Position numbers and translations under genes: made by a program
In this document: in pieces, positions 49,081-57,821 of the stretch
Layout of the letters: every line of letters begins with the position of its first letter
Position numbering within the stretch: position 1 is the first letter of the stretch
Assembly: GCA_009993635.1 (NCBI GenBank)
Contig: JAACTC010000009.1
Span: forward strand, 124,001 to 188,000
Direction: 5' to 3'
Length of the DNA stretch: 64,000 bases
Source of the DNA: Erythrobacter sp.
GTDB taxonomy: Bacteria; Pseudomonadota; Alphaproteobacteria; Sphingomonadales; Sphingomonadaceae
Notes under the pieces: generated by a model
What the model saw: only the letters and a program-made list of their open reading frames with translations
What the model was told of the DNA's origin: nothing
Databases searched by the model: none

Positions 49081-50706
49081 TCAAGGGCGAGGGGTCACCG
49101 TTGGCAAGACGACGCCGAGTGCCGTGTGAAGCTCGGTGTTCTCATTCGACCTCAACGCTCTGCCTATGAATTGCTCAAGTGCCTTCTGGTTGTAGCCGAG
49201 TTGCCTTGCTGATTCTGCGAGCAGCCCCTTATTATCGTAATAACTCAGAACCTTTTCATACTCGCGTGCAGCTATTGCAGCATTGAGTGCGGACTTGGCT
49301 TCTCCGAAGATGATCGGGGCATCTATTCCTGCTACAGCAGTTTTGAACTCGGTATCCAGAGCGATCGGATCGGTGCCTGTGAGACCGATCCGTTTCATCG
49401 CCGCGTCGATCCGACGCCTCGTATAGCGGATACAGATTGGATCGATCTGCTGACCAGCCTGTGTCAGTACGAAGGTGCGCAGTGCATCTAGCCGCGATTG
49501 AGCGTCTTCTTCTGAAAACTGTAACGCTTTCGCTAGCGCCAAAAACACCGGCGGCAAAAGAAGCAGATTTTCGACCTCGGCAACCGGAAGGCAGTAAACA
49601 CCCTTCTGTTCAAGATGAGCTGCCTCGCTGCTTGAACGTCCATCCCTGTCAACCAAGCCCGCGCAACCAACACGGTGAAGTTCCGAACGAGCAGCAAAGC
49701 TAGCGACGGTGTGGATCACCTGGTCGCATGAGCCGACAGGTATAACCGTAAAGTCGTTGTAAACCCGCCGGTACAAAGAAGAGTCGAGACTTCCACCGTC
49801 GCCCTCGACGAAAAGCACAGGGCGGCGGCTGCCGATGATGGTGGCGACTACATCGTCGGGTATCTCGGCGTTTTCCGGGACGAGCTCAATGTCCCACGCC
49901 TCGCTGGGCTCCTTCCGATAACTTCGAAGGGCGTACTTTGTAGCTGCATGTCTGGACCCGGCAAACTCCACGTCGTGTGTGATATAAAGAAATGCACAAT
50001 CGGCGCGCGCGGACTCGATCTCGTCCCACAGTTTCGCGAGGATGGACTTGTTGATGTGCAACTCGGGTTCGTCAAAGATCAGGAGTGTGTCGGGCTTAGC
50101 GAGCAGCGCCTGACCAATTAGATAGAAGATGACGCGTTCCCCGTCGCTCATGTCCGAGGCGGAATACGTAGTCCCATCGGCAGTCTTCGTCTTGATATTG
50201 CCTCCGAGGACGACGAGTTCACGGTGGGGGAGCACTCTTTCCCAGATCGCTTTTAGCTTATCGATCTTCGTGGCCGGGGGGACTAGCGGGTTGCCCGGAG
50301 CAGCCACTGCCTGGGTACGAAATGTAACTGAGACGTCGTTGTTCTCGGCGTACAATGCCGCGAGGACATGATCGAAATCCTGCAGCAGAACGGTCTCTGG
50401 CTTCTGACTCCAGCGGACCACCTCTTTAGCTTGCGGCGTAGCGGTGTCCCGACCAAACCGAAGACGGTTTTCCGCTATCTCAAGGTTAGGAGGTACTACG
50501 TTTGGATTGAGCATTAATGATCTGTGGGCTGCGATCCGGTGCGTCTCAAGGGAACCGGTCTTCATAAAGTGCCGTTCGAAATGAACGCCCAGACGTGTCT
50601 TACCCGCTCCGTTGGCCCCGATGAAAACAACGCTCGACCCGCCTTTTATGGGAATATCGATCGAACCACTCGGCGTCACAACGGAAACGGTTGTGTCAAT
50701 CGGCAT
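49081..50706 (-). CDS. OLD-like AAA ATPase with C-terminal DUF4435 (TOPRIM-like) domain
   Basis: A 541-aa protein. The N-terminal ABC/AAA-like domain has Walker A GANGAGKT at 30-37, a signature-like SDMSDGERV near 185, Walker B LLIFDEPELH at 208-217 and the switch His in YITHD at 241-245. From about residue 295 comes a DUF4435 TOPRIM-like domain with a Glu in FVEGDGGS (E301), the DRD of 353-355 (LVDRDGR) and a later VAEVENLLL. This is the architecture of overcoming-lysogenisation-defect (OLD) family nucleases, single-gene anti-phage proteins. Base composition is lower-GC than the flanks. A TTG at 50718 is an alternative start. Anti-phage function is inferred. Confidence 0.85.
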   Translation of the reverse strand: MPIDTTVSVVTPSGSIDIPIKGGSSVVFIGANGAGKTRLGVHFERHFMKTGSLETHRIAAHRSLMLNPNVVPPNLEIAENRLRFGRDTATPQAKEVVRWSQKPETVLLQDFDHVLAALYAENNDVSVTFRTQAVAAPGNPLVPPATKIDKLKAIWERVLPHRELVVLGGNIKTKTADGTTYSASDMSDGERVIFYLIGQALLAKPDTLLIFDEPELHINKSILAKLWDEIESARADCAFLYITHDVEFAGSRHAATKYALRSYRKEPSEAWDIELVPENAEIPDDVVATIIGSRRPVLFVEGDGGSLDSSLYRRVYNDFTVIPVGSCDQVIHTVASFAARSELHRVGCAGLVDRDGRSSSEAAHLEQKGVYCLPVAEVENLLLLPPVFLALAKALQFSEEDAQSRLDALRTFVLTQAGQQIDPICIRYTRRRIDAAMKRIGLTGTDPIALDTEFKTAVAGIDAPIIFGEAKSALNAAIAAREYEKVLSYYDNKGLLAESARQLGYNQKALEQFIGRALRSNENTELHTALGVVLPTVTPRP

Positions 50707-50867
50707 GCGTATCCCCAATTTCGTCGAACTTAATATGATGGGACGAGTGTGTCTGAGCCTTCGAATGCCTTGGGCCGCCGATATTTCTCAGCAGCGCTCC
50801 GTTTCCGTTGGTCACTTGGCCGTATCTTTTGACTGACGGTAGCTTGGAACAACGAGGAGCTTTCCCC

Positions 50868-51422
50868 CTACAACCGCGGCAGAGTAACCCCGCGCTGGCC
50901 CATGTATTTGCCCGCACGGTCCTTGTAACTGACCTCGCAGCGTTCGTTGCCTTGCAGGAACAGGAACTGGCACGCGCCTTCGTTGGCGTAGATCTTGGCA
51001 GGCAGCGGGGTGGTGTTGGAAAACTCCAGCGTCACATGGCCTTCCCAGCCCGGCTCCAGCGGGGTGACGTTCACGATGATCCCGCAGCGCGCATAGGTGC
51101 TCTTGCCAAGGCAGATGACCAGCACGTCGTCGGGCACGCGAAAATATTCGACCGTGCGGGCGAGCGCGAAGGAATTGGGCGGGATGATGCACACGTCGGT
51201 CTGCCGGTCGACCAAGCTGTTCGCGTCGAATGCCTTGGGGTCGACGGTCGCCGAATTGACGTTGGTGAAGATCTTGAATTCGTCCGCCACGCGCGCATCG
51301 TAGCCGTAGCTCGACAATCCGTAGGAGATGCAGCCGTCGCGCCGCTGCGCCTCCTCGAACGGCTCGATCATGCCGTGTTGCTGCGCCTGTTCGCGAATCC
51401 AGCGGTCCGATTGAATGGCCAT
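50868..51422 (-). CDS. dcd: dCTP deaminase
   Basis: Converts dCTP to dUTP for thymidylate synthesis. A 184-aa chain with the Dcd family blocks: [12 protein letters not shown], the catalytic-site [24 protein letters not shown] (broken here) with its Glu downstream in VTLEFSN, and a C-terminal [11 protein letters not shown]. The conserved residues are intact, so it should be active as the housekeeping enzyme. Start 51422 (MAIQSDRW) matches the family, whereas the frame goes on to 51458. The 161-bp gap upstream of the AAA gene start contains no other gene. Confidence 0.94.
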   Translation of the reverse strand: MAIQSDRWIREQAQQHGMIEPFEEAQRRDGCISYGLSSYGYDARVADEFKIFTNVNSATVDPKAFDANSLVDRQTDVCIIPPNSFALARTVEYFRVPDDVLVICLGKSTYARCGIIVNVTPLEPGWEGHVTLEFSNTTPLPAKIYANEGACQFLFLQGNERCEVSYKDRAGKYMGQRGVTLPRL

Positions 51423-51463
51423 GCCATGCGTGATGTGGAACGCGTGCGCATAGCGCAAGGGCA

Positions 51464-51486
51464 GGGCGGCAGATTATCCGCCGCCC
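51464..51486 (-). terminator. GC hairpin after putA
   Basis: GGGCGGC and GCCGCCC (51464-51470 and 51480-51486) pair perfectly around a 9-nt loop. It lies 22 bases past the putA stop on the minus strand. No T-tract follows. Confidence 0.45.
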
Positions 51487-51507
51487 CGGCACTTCGTCGG
51501 GTGTGGC

Positions 51508-54500
51508 TCAGAGGCTGGCGAGCAGGCTCGCGTTGCCGCCGGCTGCGGTCGTATCCACCGTCACCACGCGTTCCGTGGCGAAGCGGGCGACGTAGTGCGG
51601 GCCGCCCGCCTTCGGGCCGGTGCCGGACATGCCTTCGCCGCCGAAGGGCTGGCTTTCCACCACCGCGCCGATCTGGTTGCGGTTGACGTAGAAATTGCCG
51701 ACCTTGATCTTGGATTCCACCAGTCGGCGCGTTTCCTCCACGCGGCTGTGCAGGCCACAGGTAAGGCCGAACCCGACCGCGTTGATATCGTCCACCACCT
51801 TGCCAAGATCCTTGCCCTTGAATTTGGCGACATGGAGCACTGGGCCGAAATTCTCGCGCTGCAGATGGCCTATGCCTTCGATCTCGATGATGGTCGGCAG
51901 AACGAAGCTGCCGCGCGCGAAGGAGGGATCGTCTTCCGCGCGCCAGATCGTGCGGCCGATGGTGGCCGAGCGCGCGACATGGCGTTCCAGCGCGGCCTGC
52001 GCGTCATGGTCGATCACCGGACCGACATCGGTCGCGAAGTCGGTCGGGTCGCCCACCACCAGCGCCTGGAACGCGCCGCGGATCATGGTGAGCATTTCGT
52101 CGTAGACGTCTTCCTGGATGTACAGCACGCGCTGCGCGGAGCAGCGTTGCCCGGCGCTCTGAAAGGCGCTGGCCACAACGTCGCGCGCCACCTGTTCGGG
52201 CAGTGCGGTGCTGTCGATGATCATCGCGTTCTGGCCGCCGGTTTCGGCGATCAGCGTGGCGATCGGGCCTTCGCGCGCGGCGAGGGAGCGGTTGATCGCC
52301 TGCGCGGTGGGGTTGCTGCCGGTGAAGGATACGCCGGCAATGCGCGGATCGCTGGTGATCAGCTGGCCGACCTCGCCCGCGCCGGGCAGCAGCTGGAAAA
52401 CGTCCTTCGGAATGCCGGCGGAATGGCACAGCTTCACCGCCAGCGCGGCGATCAGCGGGGTCTGTTCGGCGGGCTTGGCGACCACCGTGTTGCCTGCCGC
52501 GAGTGCAGCGGCGGCGGGGCCGGTGAAGATCGCCAGCGGGAAGTTCCACGGGCTGATCGTGGCGAACACGCCGCGCCCTGCGAGCTTCAGGTAATTGTGC
52601 TCCCCCGTCGGGCCGGGCAGCTGCGTCGGCTCGGTGAACAGGCGCCGCGCTTCCACTGCGTAATAGCGCAGGAAATCGACTGCCTCGCGGATTTCGAGCA
52701 CCGAATCGACCAGCGTCTTGCCCGCTTCCAGCTGGCACAGCGAGAGGATCTCGTCGGTATGCGCTTCGAACGCGTCGGCCGCCGCTTCCAGCAACTGAGC
52801 GCGCTTTTCACCGCCCAGCGCATTCCAGCCCGGCTGGGCTGCCTCTGCGCGCGAGATCGCATCCTCGACCTCTTCCTGGCTGGCATCGCGGCGCGTGCCG
52901 ATGCGCATGCCGTGGTCGAAGGGCGCGGTGATGGGGGCGATTTCGCCGGGTATGGCCGCCTTGAAGGTCGGCGCGGCTTCCCACTGCCGCCCGCGCAGCT
53001 CGTCGAGCCGCCTGAGCAGGGGTTCGCGCACGAGCGGATCGGCCAGGTCGATGCCCGCGCTGTTCACGCGGCCGGGGAAGATATCCTTCGGCAGCGGGAT
53101 CGCGGGATTGCGGCGCGGCTCCAGCGCGGCCAGTTCGGCCACCGGGTCGGCCGCAAGCTCTTCGGCCGACAGGTCGGTATCGGCCATGCGGTTGACGAAG
53201 GAGCTGTTGGCCCCGTTTTCCAGCAGGCGGCGGACGAGATAGGCCAGCAAGTCCTTGTGCCCGCCCACCGGCGCGTAGATGCGCACGGGCGTCTTGTTGT
53301 TGCCCTCTGCCTTGGCGAGCGCAGCGTACAGCTCCTCGCCCATGCCATGCAGCCGCTGGAATTCGAACTCGGTGCTATCCTTCGCCCGCTGCTTGATCGC
53401 GGCGATGGTGTAGGCGTTGTGCGTCGCGAACGCGCCGTAGATCCGCTCCGGCGCGCCGAGCAGCACATCGGCGCAGGCCATGAAGGAAACGTCGGTCGAA
53501 ACCTTGCGGGTGAACACGGGGAAATCGCTGAGCCCGGCGACCTGCGCTACCTTGATCTCGGTATCCCAGTAGGCGCCCTTGACCAGCCGCACCATGAACT
53601 TGCGGTCGTATTTTTGCGCCAGGTCGATGACCCAGCGGCACAGCGGCACGGCGCGTTTCTGGTATGCCTGGATAGCCATGCCGAAGCCGACCCAGCGCGA
53701 GCCGTCGGGCCGCACGAACAGCGAATCGTCCGCCGCCATCGCTTCGATGATGTCGAGCGAGGGCTCCAGCCGGTCGGCCTCCTCGGCGTCGATGGTGAAG
53801 TGGATGTTCGCATCGCGGCACCGCCGCGCCAGATCGTTGAGGATCGGCACCAGTGCGGCGGCGGCCTTTTCGGCGTGGAAGATGTCGAATTTTGGGTAGA
53901 GCGCGGTCAGCTTTACCGAGATGCCGGGGCTGCCCGAGATCGTGCCGTCGCTTTCATCGCGCAGCCGCTCGATCGCGGAGATGTAGGCCAGGCGGTAGCG
54001 TTCGGCATCGGCGAAGGTCATCGCCGCTTCGCCCAGCATGTCGAAACTGTGGGTCAGGCCCTTCGCGCGCTCGGGCGCGGCGCGCTTCAACGCTTCGGCA
54101 ATGGTGCGGCCGAAGACGAACTGGCCGCCAAGGATACGCATCGCCTGGAAGGTCGCGTTGCGGATCACCGGCTCGCCCAGCCGGTTCATCGCCCCGCGCA
54201 GGGTGCGGCCCATGCCCTTCTGCTTCTCTTCCGGCCGTTCGAGCACTTCGCCCGTCAGCATCAGCGAGTAGGTGGCGGCATTGACGAAGGTGGAACTCGA
54301 TTCGCCAAGGTGTTCGCGCCAGTCGATTTCGCCGATCTTGTCGCGAATCAGGGCATCGGCGGTGCGCGCATCGGGCACCCGCAGCAGCGCCTCGGCGAGG
54401 CACATCAGGGCGATGCCTTCTTCGGTATTGAGCCCGTACTGATGCAGGAAGGCATCGATCCCGCTCACTTCGCGGGCGCGTGCGTCGCGGATCAGCGAGA

Positions 54501-54678
54501 CGGCGCGGGCATGGATTTCCGCATGATCGCGCGAGAAATTCTGCGTTTCTCGCAGCCGCTCTTCGACGCATGCTTCCTCTTCCTGACGAAAGGCGGCGCG
54601 GACGGCGCTGCGATCCAGAGGATCGGCGCTGGCCATCGGGGCGTGGTCGGCGGGCGGATTGCTTGTCATCATGTCCAT
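51508..54678 (-). CDS. putA: Bifunctional proline dehydrogenase/P5C dehydrogenase PutA
   Basis: Oxidises proline to glutamate through P5C in one 1056-aa polypeptide. The N-terminal part has the PutA arm segment and the FAD-binding PRODH barrel (for example VRLVKGAYWDTEIK and RLHGMGEEL). The second half is an aldehyde dehydrogenase with the nucleophile Cys846 in GQRCSAQR, the base Glu in IAETGGQNAMI and the SPWNFPLAI loop. E. coli-like trifunctional PutA has an N-terminal ribbon-helix-helix DNA-binding domain and about 1320 aa, and this domain is absent here, so control must lie elsewhere. The divergent Crp-like gene is a good candidate. Confidence 0.96.
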   Translation of the reverse strand: MDMMTSNPPADHAPMASADPLDRSAVRAAFRQEEEACVEERLRETQNFSRDHAEIHARAVSLIRDARAREVSGIDAFLHQYGLNTEEGIALMCLAEALLRVPDARTADALIRDKIGEIDWREHLGESSSTFVNAATYSLMLTGEVLERPEEKQKGMGRTLRGAMNRLGEPVIRNATFQAMRILGGQFVFGRTIAEALKRAAPERAKGLTHSFDMLGEAAMTFADAERYRLAYISAIERLRDESDGTISGSPGISVKLTALYPKFDIFHAEKAAAALVPILNDLARRCRDANIHFTIDAEEADRLEPSLDIIEAMAADDSLFVRPDGSRWVGFGMAIQAYQKRAVPLCRWVIDLAQKYDRKFMVRLVKGAYWDTEIKVAQVAGLSDFPVFTRKVSTDVSFMACADVLLGAPERIYGAFATHNAYTIAAIKQRAKDSTEFEFQRLHGMGEELYAALAKAEGNNKTPVRIYAPVGGHKDLLAYLVRRLLENGANSSFVNRMADTDLSAEELAADPVAELAALEPRRNPAIPLPKDIFPGRVNSAGIDLADPLVREPLLRRLDELRGRQWEAAPTFKAAIPGEIAPITAPFDHGMRIGTRRDASQEEVEDAISRAEAAQPGWNALGGEKRAQLLEAAADAFEAHTDEILSLCQLEAGKTLVDSVLEIREAVDFLRYYAVEARRLFTEPTQLPGPTGEHNYLKLAGRGVFATISPWNFPLAIFTGPAAAALAAGNTVVAKPAEQTPLIAALAVKLCHSAGIPKDVFQLLPGAGEVGQLITSDPRIAGVSFTGSNPTAQAINRSLAAREGPIATLIAETGGQNAMIIDSTALPEQVARDVVASAFQSAGQRCSAQRVLYIQEDVYDEMLTMIRGAFQALVVGDPTDFATDVGPVIDHDAQAALERHVARSATIGRTIWRAEDDPSFARGSFVLPTIIEIEGIGHLQRENFGPVLHVAKFKGKDLGKVVDDINAVGFGLTCGLHSRVEETRRLVESKIKVGNFYVNRNQIGAVVESQPFGGEGMSGTGPKAGGPHYVARFATERVVTVDTTAAGGNASLLASL

Positions 54679-54747
54679 ACTTGCAACGCGAGGTGGACCC
54701 GCGCGGGCCGCACTTCAAGCTTTGTGGTGTGCCAGTGTTTTCGAACC

Positions 54748-54774
54748 ACCCTCGATCATGCCGGTTCCGAGGGT
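54748..54774. promoter_or_regulatory. Inverted repeat ACCCTCG-N13-CGAGGGT between putA and a Crp-like gene
   Basis: A perfect 7-bp dyad with a 13-base spacer in the 169-bp divergent region. The size fits a two-half-site operator. The protein that binds is unknown. Confidence 0.4.
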
Positions 54775-54847
54775 CGACGAAGGTCGCACAAGCGACTAGC
54801 GCGGGGTATCAGGGCCCTGGGTGGGGCATGCGCGGCGAGGAGGGCTT

Positions 54848-55630
54848 ATGACACTGGAGGAGGAACTGGAGAGGTTCCCGCTGACCGGCAGGTTCCTGTT
54901 CGGCCGCCTGCGCGAAACGCTGTCCCTCGAAGAGCGCGCGGCTATCGAGGCGCTGCCCGAAGAAATCGCAACCTTCGAAAACAGCGTGCGTGTGGTCGAA
55001 GCGGGCACGGTTTCGGATCGCAGCACCCTGCTGATCGAAGGGTTCATGATGCGCGGGCTGGACCACATGGACCGACCCGGGGAACAGCGATCCGCGCTGA
55101 GCCTGCATGTGCCCGGCGACTTCGTTGACCTGCACTGCTTCGCGCTGAAGCGGCTGGACCACAATGTCGATACCGTCGGCCCCGCGAGGCTCGCATTCGT
55201 GCCGCACACCAAGCTGCAGGATGTGCTCGCCACGATGCCGCATCTCGGACGGCTGCTGTGGTCGTCCACACTCCTCGACGCGGCGATGCATCGGCAATGG
55301 ATCATGAAGCTCGAACAGCTGACCACGCCGCGCCGGATCGCGCATATCTTCGCCGAGATTTGGCGCAGGCTGGACATGGTCGGGCTGGCCGGGCCGGACG
55401 GGTTCGATACCCCGCTGACGCAGGCCGATCTGGCGGACATGAGCGGATCGACCGCGGTCCACGCCAACCGCGCATTGCGCGAATTGCGCGAGAAGGGTGT
55501 GGCCGAGTTTCGCCGGGGGCGGGTCATCGCGAGCGACCGTGCGGCGCTGGAAGATTACGCGGACTTTTCCGCCGACTATCTATACGGTGAAGGGCAACTG
55601 GCGATCGAAGCGAAACACTACGCGATCTGA
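54848..55630 (+). CDS. Crp/Fnr family transcriptional regulator (A)
   Basis: A 260-aa regulator with a cNMP-fold sensing domain in the first ~150 residues (VPGDFVDLHCFALKRLDHNV is broken at natural points) and a Crp-type winged helix in the last ~70 (TPLTQADLADMSGSTAVHANRALRELREKG). The cAMP-binding residues of Crp are not preserved, and no Fnr cysteine cluster is visible, so its ligand is unknown. It is divergent from putA and shares the intergenic region with the dyad. The second paralogue follows 204 bp downstream on the same strand. ATG 54848 follows GAGGAGGGCTT. Confidence 0.88.
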   Translation: MTLEEELERFPLTGRFLFGRLRETLSLEERAAIEALPEEIATFENSVRVVEAGTVSDRSTLLIEGFMMRGLDHMDRPGEQRSALSLHVPGDFVDLHCFALKRLDHNVDTVGPARLAFVPHTKLQDVLATMPHLGRLLWSSTLLDAAMHRQWIMKLEQLTTPRRIAHIFAEIWRRLDMVGLAGPDGFDTPLTQADLADMSGSTAVHANRALRELREKGVAEFRRGRVIASDRAALEDYADFSADYLYGEGQLAIEAKHYAI

Positions 55631-55834
55631 GCCGCGCCAGCACAATCTGTTGCGAAAATTGGAAGGCGCAATACAGAGTTCCGGCTAAACCGGTGCCGCG
55701 AGGGCGCCATGAAGGTTTTGTTGCGCAGGATTTTACAGAGGTTTCACAACCTAATGCCCCGAAGCTAACATGCATCAGTAGACGTTGCGCGAGGCGGTTG
55801 GGTATCGGCTTCGTCACAGAGATAGAACAGGGCA

Positions 55835-56599
55835 ATGGGCGGAAAGACGGGGGCGATGGAATTTCCGAATACCGGCGATTTTCTCGCTGGGCGACTTCGC
55901 GACAAGCTTGATCGGGACGATCTCGAATTCATCGAGACCCTCGTGACGGAGGAACGCGCGGTCGGCACCGGCGATGTCCTGCTTTCCCGCGGGGAGGTGG
56001 CCGACACCAGCGCGATCCTGATTTCCGGTTACATGTTTCGCACCATCGAGAGCGGAAATCGCCGCTTTATCGTGGGTGTCCATGTGCCGGGCGACTTCGT
56101 CGATCTGCATGCCTTTGCGCTCAAGCGGCTGGATCATAACGTGGTCGCAGCCGGCCCGGTGACCTACGGCGTGGCGCCCCATGCCCGATTGCGCCAGGCG
56201 CTGGAACAGAGGCCGCGCGTGGCGCGCGCGCTGTGGTTTGCCACGCTGCTCGACGCGGCGATCCATCGCAAGTGGATCCAGATGCTCGAACAGCTCGATG
56301 CGCCGCGCCGGATCGCACATATCTATTGCGAGCTGCACCGCCGGTTCGAACTGATCGGGCAGGTCAATGCGCGCTCGCTCCGCACGCCGTTTACGCAGAT
56401 CGACCTCGCCGACATGTGCGGGGTCAGCGCGATCCATGCCAATCGGGCGGTGGGCAAGCTGCGCGAGCTGGGGCTGGCGGAAATCCGCCGCGGCGATCTG
56501 TATACCTCGGATTGGGCGGCGCTGTATGAATACGCCCAGTTCAACCCGGACTATCTCTACGGCGACGGCCCGCTGCGGTTCGATCAGGACTGGCTGTAA
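55835..56599 (+). CDS. Crp/Fnr family transcriptional regulator (B), paralogue of A
   Basis: A 254-aa regulator with the same domains: the sensing domain contains the shared block VPGDFVDLHAFALKRLDHNV and the HTH contains FTQIDLADMCGVSAIHANRAVGKLRELG. It also lacks clear cAMP contacts. The start is uncertain: ATG 55835 or ATG 55856 (MEFPNTGDF), whose product would align with paralogue A. Both have only moderate ribosome sites. The gap before it holds no gene. A LuxR-type gene follows, convergent, 9 bp beyond its stop. Confidence 0.86.
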   Translation: MGGKTGAMEFPNTGDFLAGRLRDKLDRDDLEFIETLVTEERAVGTGDVLLSRGEVADTSAILISGYMFRTIESGNRRFIVGVHVPGDFVDLHAFALKRLDHNVVAAGPVTYGVAPHARLRQALEQRPRVARALWFATLLDAAIHRKWIQMLEQLDAPRRIAHIYCELHRRFELIGQVNARSLRTPFTQIDLADMCGVSAIHANRAVGKLRELGLAEIRRGDLYTSDWAALYEYAQFNPDYLYGDGPLRFDQDWL

Positions 56600-56608
56600 C
56601 CGGTTCGG

Positions 56609-57259
56609 CTAGCCGATAGCCGCGTCGTCGCCACCGGTCGTGGCGGCGGCCTGCGTTTCCTCGCCGATGGTCATCCCGGCGAATGCGCCGCCTTCCACTG
56701 CGATTCGGATAGCCTGCGCGCTGTTCGCAACGCCCAGCCGGGCGAGGATCGCGGCGCGATATTTCTCCACCGTGCGCGGACTGATGTCGAGCTGCTTGGC
56801 GATCGCCTTGTTGGTCCCGTGCGAGATCAGGCTCACCAGCACCTCGCGTTCGCGCGCGGTCAGCCCACCAAGCAGCGAACGCGCGTGGGCAAACCGGCGC
56901 TTTTGCTCCAGCTCGCCGCGCGCGACCCCATCGACCTCGCTTCCCAGGCGGTCGACCGTGAACGGCCATGAAAGGTAGCTGACTGCGCCCGCCTGCATTG
57001 TGGCCACGACCTCGTCCAGTTCGGGCTGCTCGCGATAGGCGATCACGGGCACCAGCCGGGGATTGTCGCGCATCTGCTCGCACAGGCGGCGTGCTGCGCC
57101 GTCCTGGTCGAAAATCAGCGCGGTTCCGGCGGCGCTGCCGAAGGCGAGGAATTCCTCGGCCGTCTCGAACGGTTCGGCATGGCGCTGGCCCTGCAACAGC
57201 ACGCGGCAGACCTCGGCCCGCCGGTCGGGCTGCGAATCGATCACGAAGATGTTGCTCAT
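56609..57259 (-). CDS. LuxR-type regulator with degenerate receiver domain
   Basis: A 216-aa protein with a FixJ/NarL arrangement. The receiver-like domain (1-120) keeps one pocket Asp (VIDSQ) and a candidate acceptor in ALIFDQDG. The Thr/Ser position is occupied by Ala-Tyr (VIAYRE), and the conserved Lys is Trp (YLSWPF where KPF is usual), so phosphorylation control is doubtful. The C-terminal HTH is intact: GLTAREREVLVSL and NKAIAKQLDISPRTVEKYRAAIL. It lies downstream of fliS on the same strand, after 173 bp with its own promoter-like sequence. A role in flagellar or motility control is a guess from position. Confidence 0.87.
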   Translation of the reverse strand: MSNIFVIDSQPDRRAEVCRVLLQGQRHAEPFETAEEFLAFGSAAGTALIFDQDGAARRLCEQMRDNPRLVPVIAYREQPELDEVVATMQAGAVSYLSWPFTVDRLGSEVDGVARGELEQKRRFAHARSLLGGLTAREREVLVSLISHGTNKAIAKQLDISPRTVEKYRAAILARLGVANSAQAIRIAVEGGAFAGMTIGEETQAAATTGGDDAAIG

Positions 57260-57300
57260 CCTAGCCCCGTTGCCCCGCCCGAAGCCCGAAAGGTGTCTGC

Positions 57301-57339
57301 AAAATATGCAGAAAAACCAATCACTTCAAGCTCTTGAAG
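57301..57339 (-). promoter_or_regulatory. Promoter with overlapping palindrome upstream of the LuxR-type gene
   Basis: On the minus strand -35 TTGAAG (57329-57324), a 17-bp spacer and -10 TATTTT (57306-57301). The -35 lies inside the palindrome CTTCAAG-AG-CTTGAAG (57339-57324 read on the minus strand). Start of transcription would be about 35 bases before the ATG. An operator over the -35 suggests repression or autoregulation. Confidence 0.6.
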
Positions 57340-57432
57340 GCCCCGATTGTCCAAGACGGGAGGGGGTTTTGTCAATCCGCGAGGGTGCGTCATGCCCCCT
57401 TTTCGCGGCTGGCGGCGCGGCGGGGCGTTCGC

Positions 57433-57819
57433 TCAGGCCGAAGCCGGGCGTACGGCCTGCAGCGCGGCCTTGATGTCCATCACATCGGTGCGCAGCGCCT
57501 CGATCGCTGCCACCTGCGTCTGACTGATCGATCCGAGCAGCAGGCGGCGTGAACCTTCGTAGAAATCGAGCAGGCTGCTGGCGAGGTCGGATTCGCGGTC
57601 CACGCCCATCTCCAGCGCGGTGAGGATGGCGATGCCGCGTGTGATCGCCTCGCTCCGCCCGGCACGGTTGCCGCGCATATCGGCCTGCCGCAGCATTCCC
57701 AGCGTCAGCGCCAGTTCGTCGAGGCAGTAGACCACGATATCCTGCGACGTCCCGCCTTGGACCCGGGCGTCGAAATTGCTCTGCTGGTAGGCGGCTCGGG
57801 GTTCGTTCAATGCAAGCAT
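57433..57819 (-). CDS. fliS: Flagellar export chaperone FliS
   Basis: A 128-aa flagellin chaperone: helical, with AAYQQSNFDAR at the N-terminus, the VVYCLDELALTLGMLRQADM segment and a central SSLLDFYEGSRRLLLGSI block that fits FliS helices. It starts MLALNEPRAAY at 57819. The long open frame through fliD is a shadow. It is 2 bases beyond the fliD stop, an arrangement common in fliDS operons. The late flagellin gene is not in the window. Confidence 0.85.
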   Translation of the reverse strand: MLALNEPRAAYQQSNFDARVQGGTSQDIVVYCLDELALTLGMLRQADMRGNRAGRSEAITRGIAILTALEMGVDRESDLASSLLDFYEGSRRLLLGSISQTQVAAIEALRTDVMDIKAALQAVRPASA

Positions 57820-57821
57820 GA

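Noticed and set aside
50868..51422. dCTP deaminase as an anti-phage gene
   Set aside because: The sequence and length match the housekeeping dcd family. The defence-type deaminases have extra domains that are absent here.
51595..55128. 1177-aa open frame antisense to putA
   Set aside because: It mirrors the high-GC codon pattern of putA on the other strand, has no domain resemblance and overlaps an undoubted gene.
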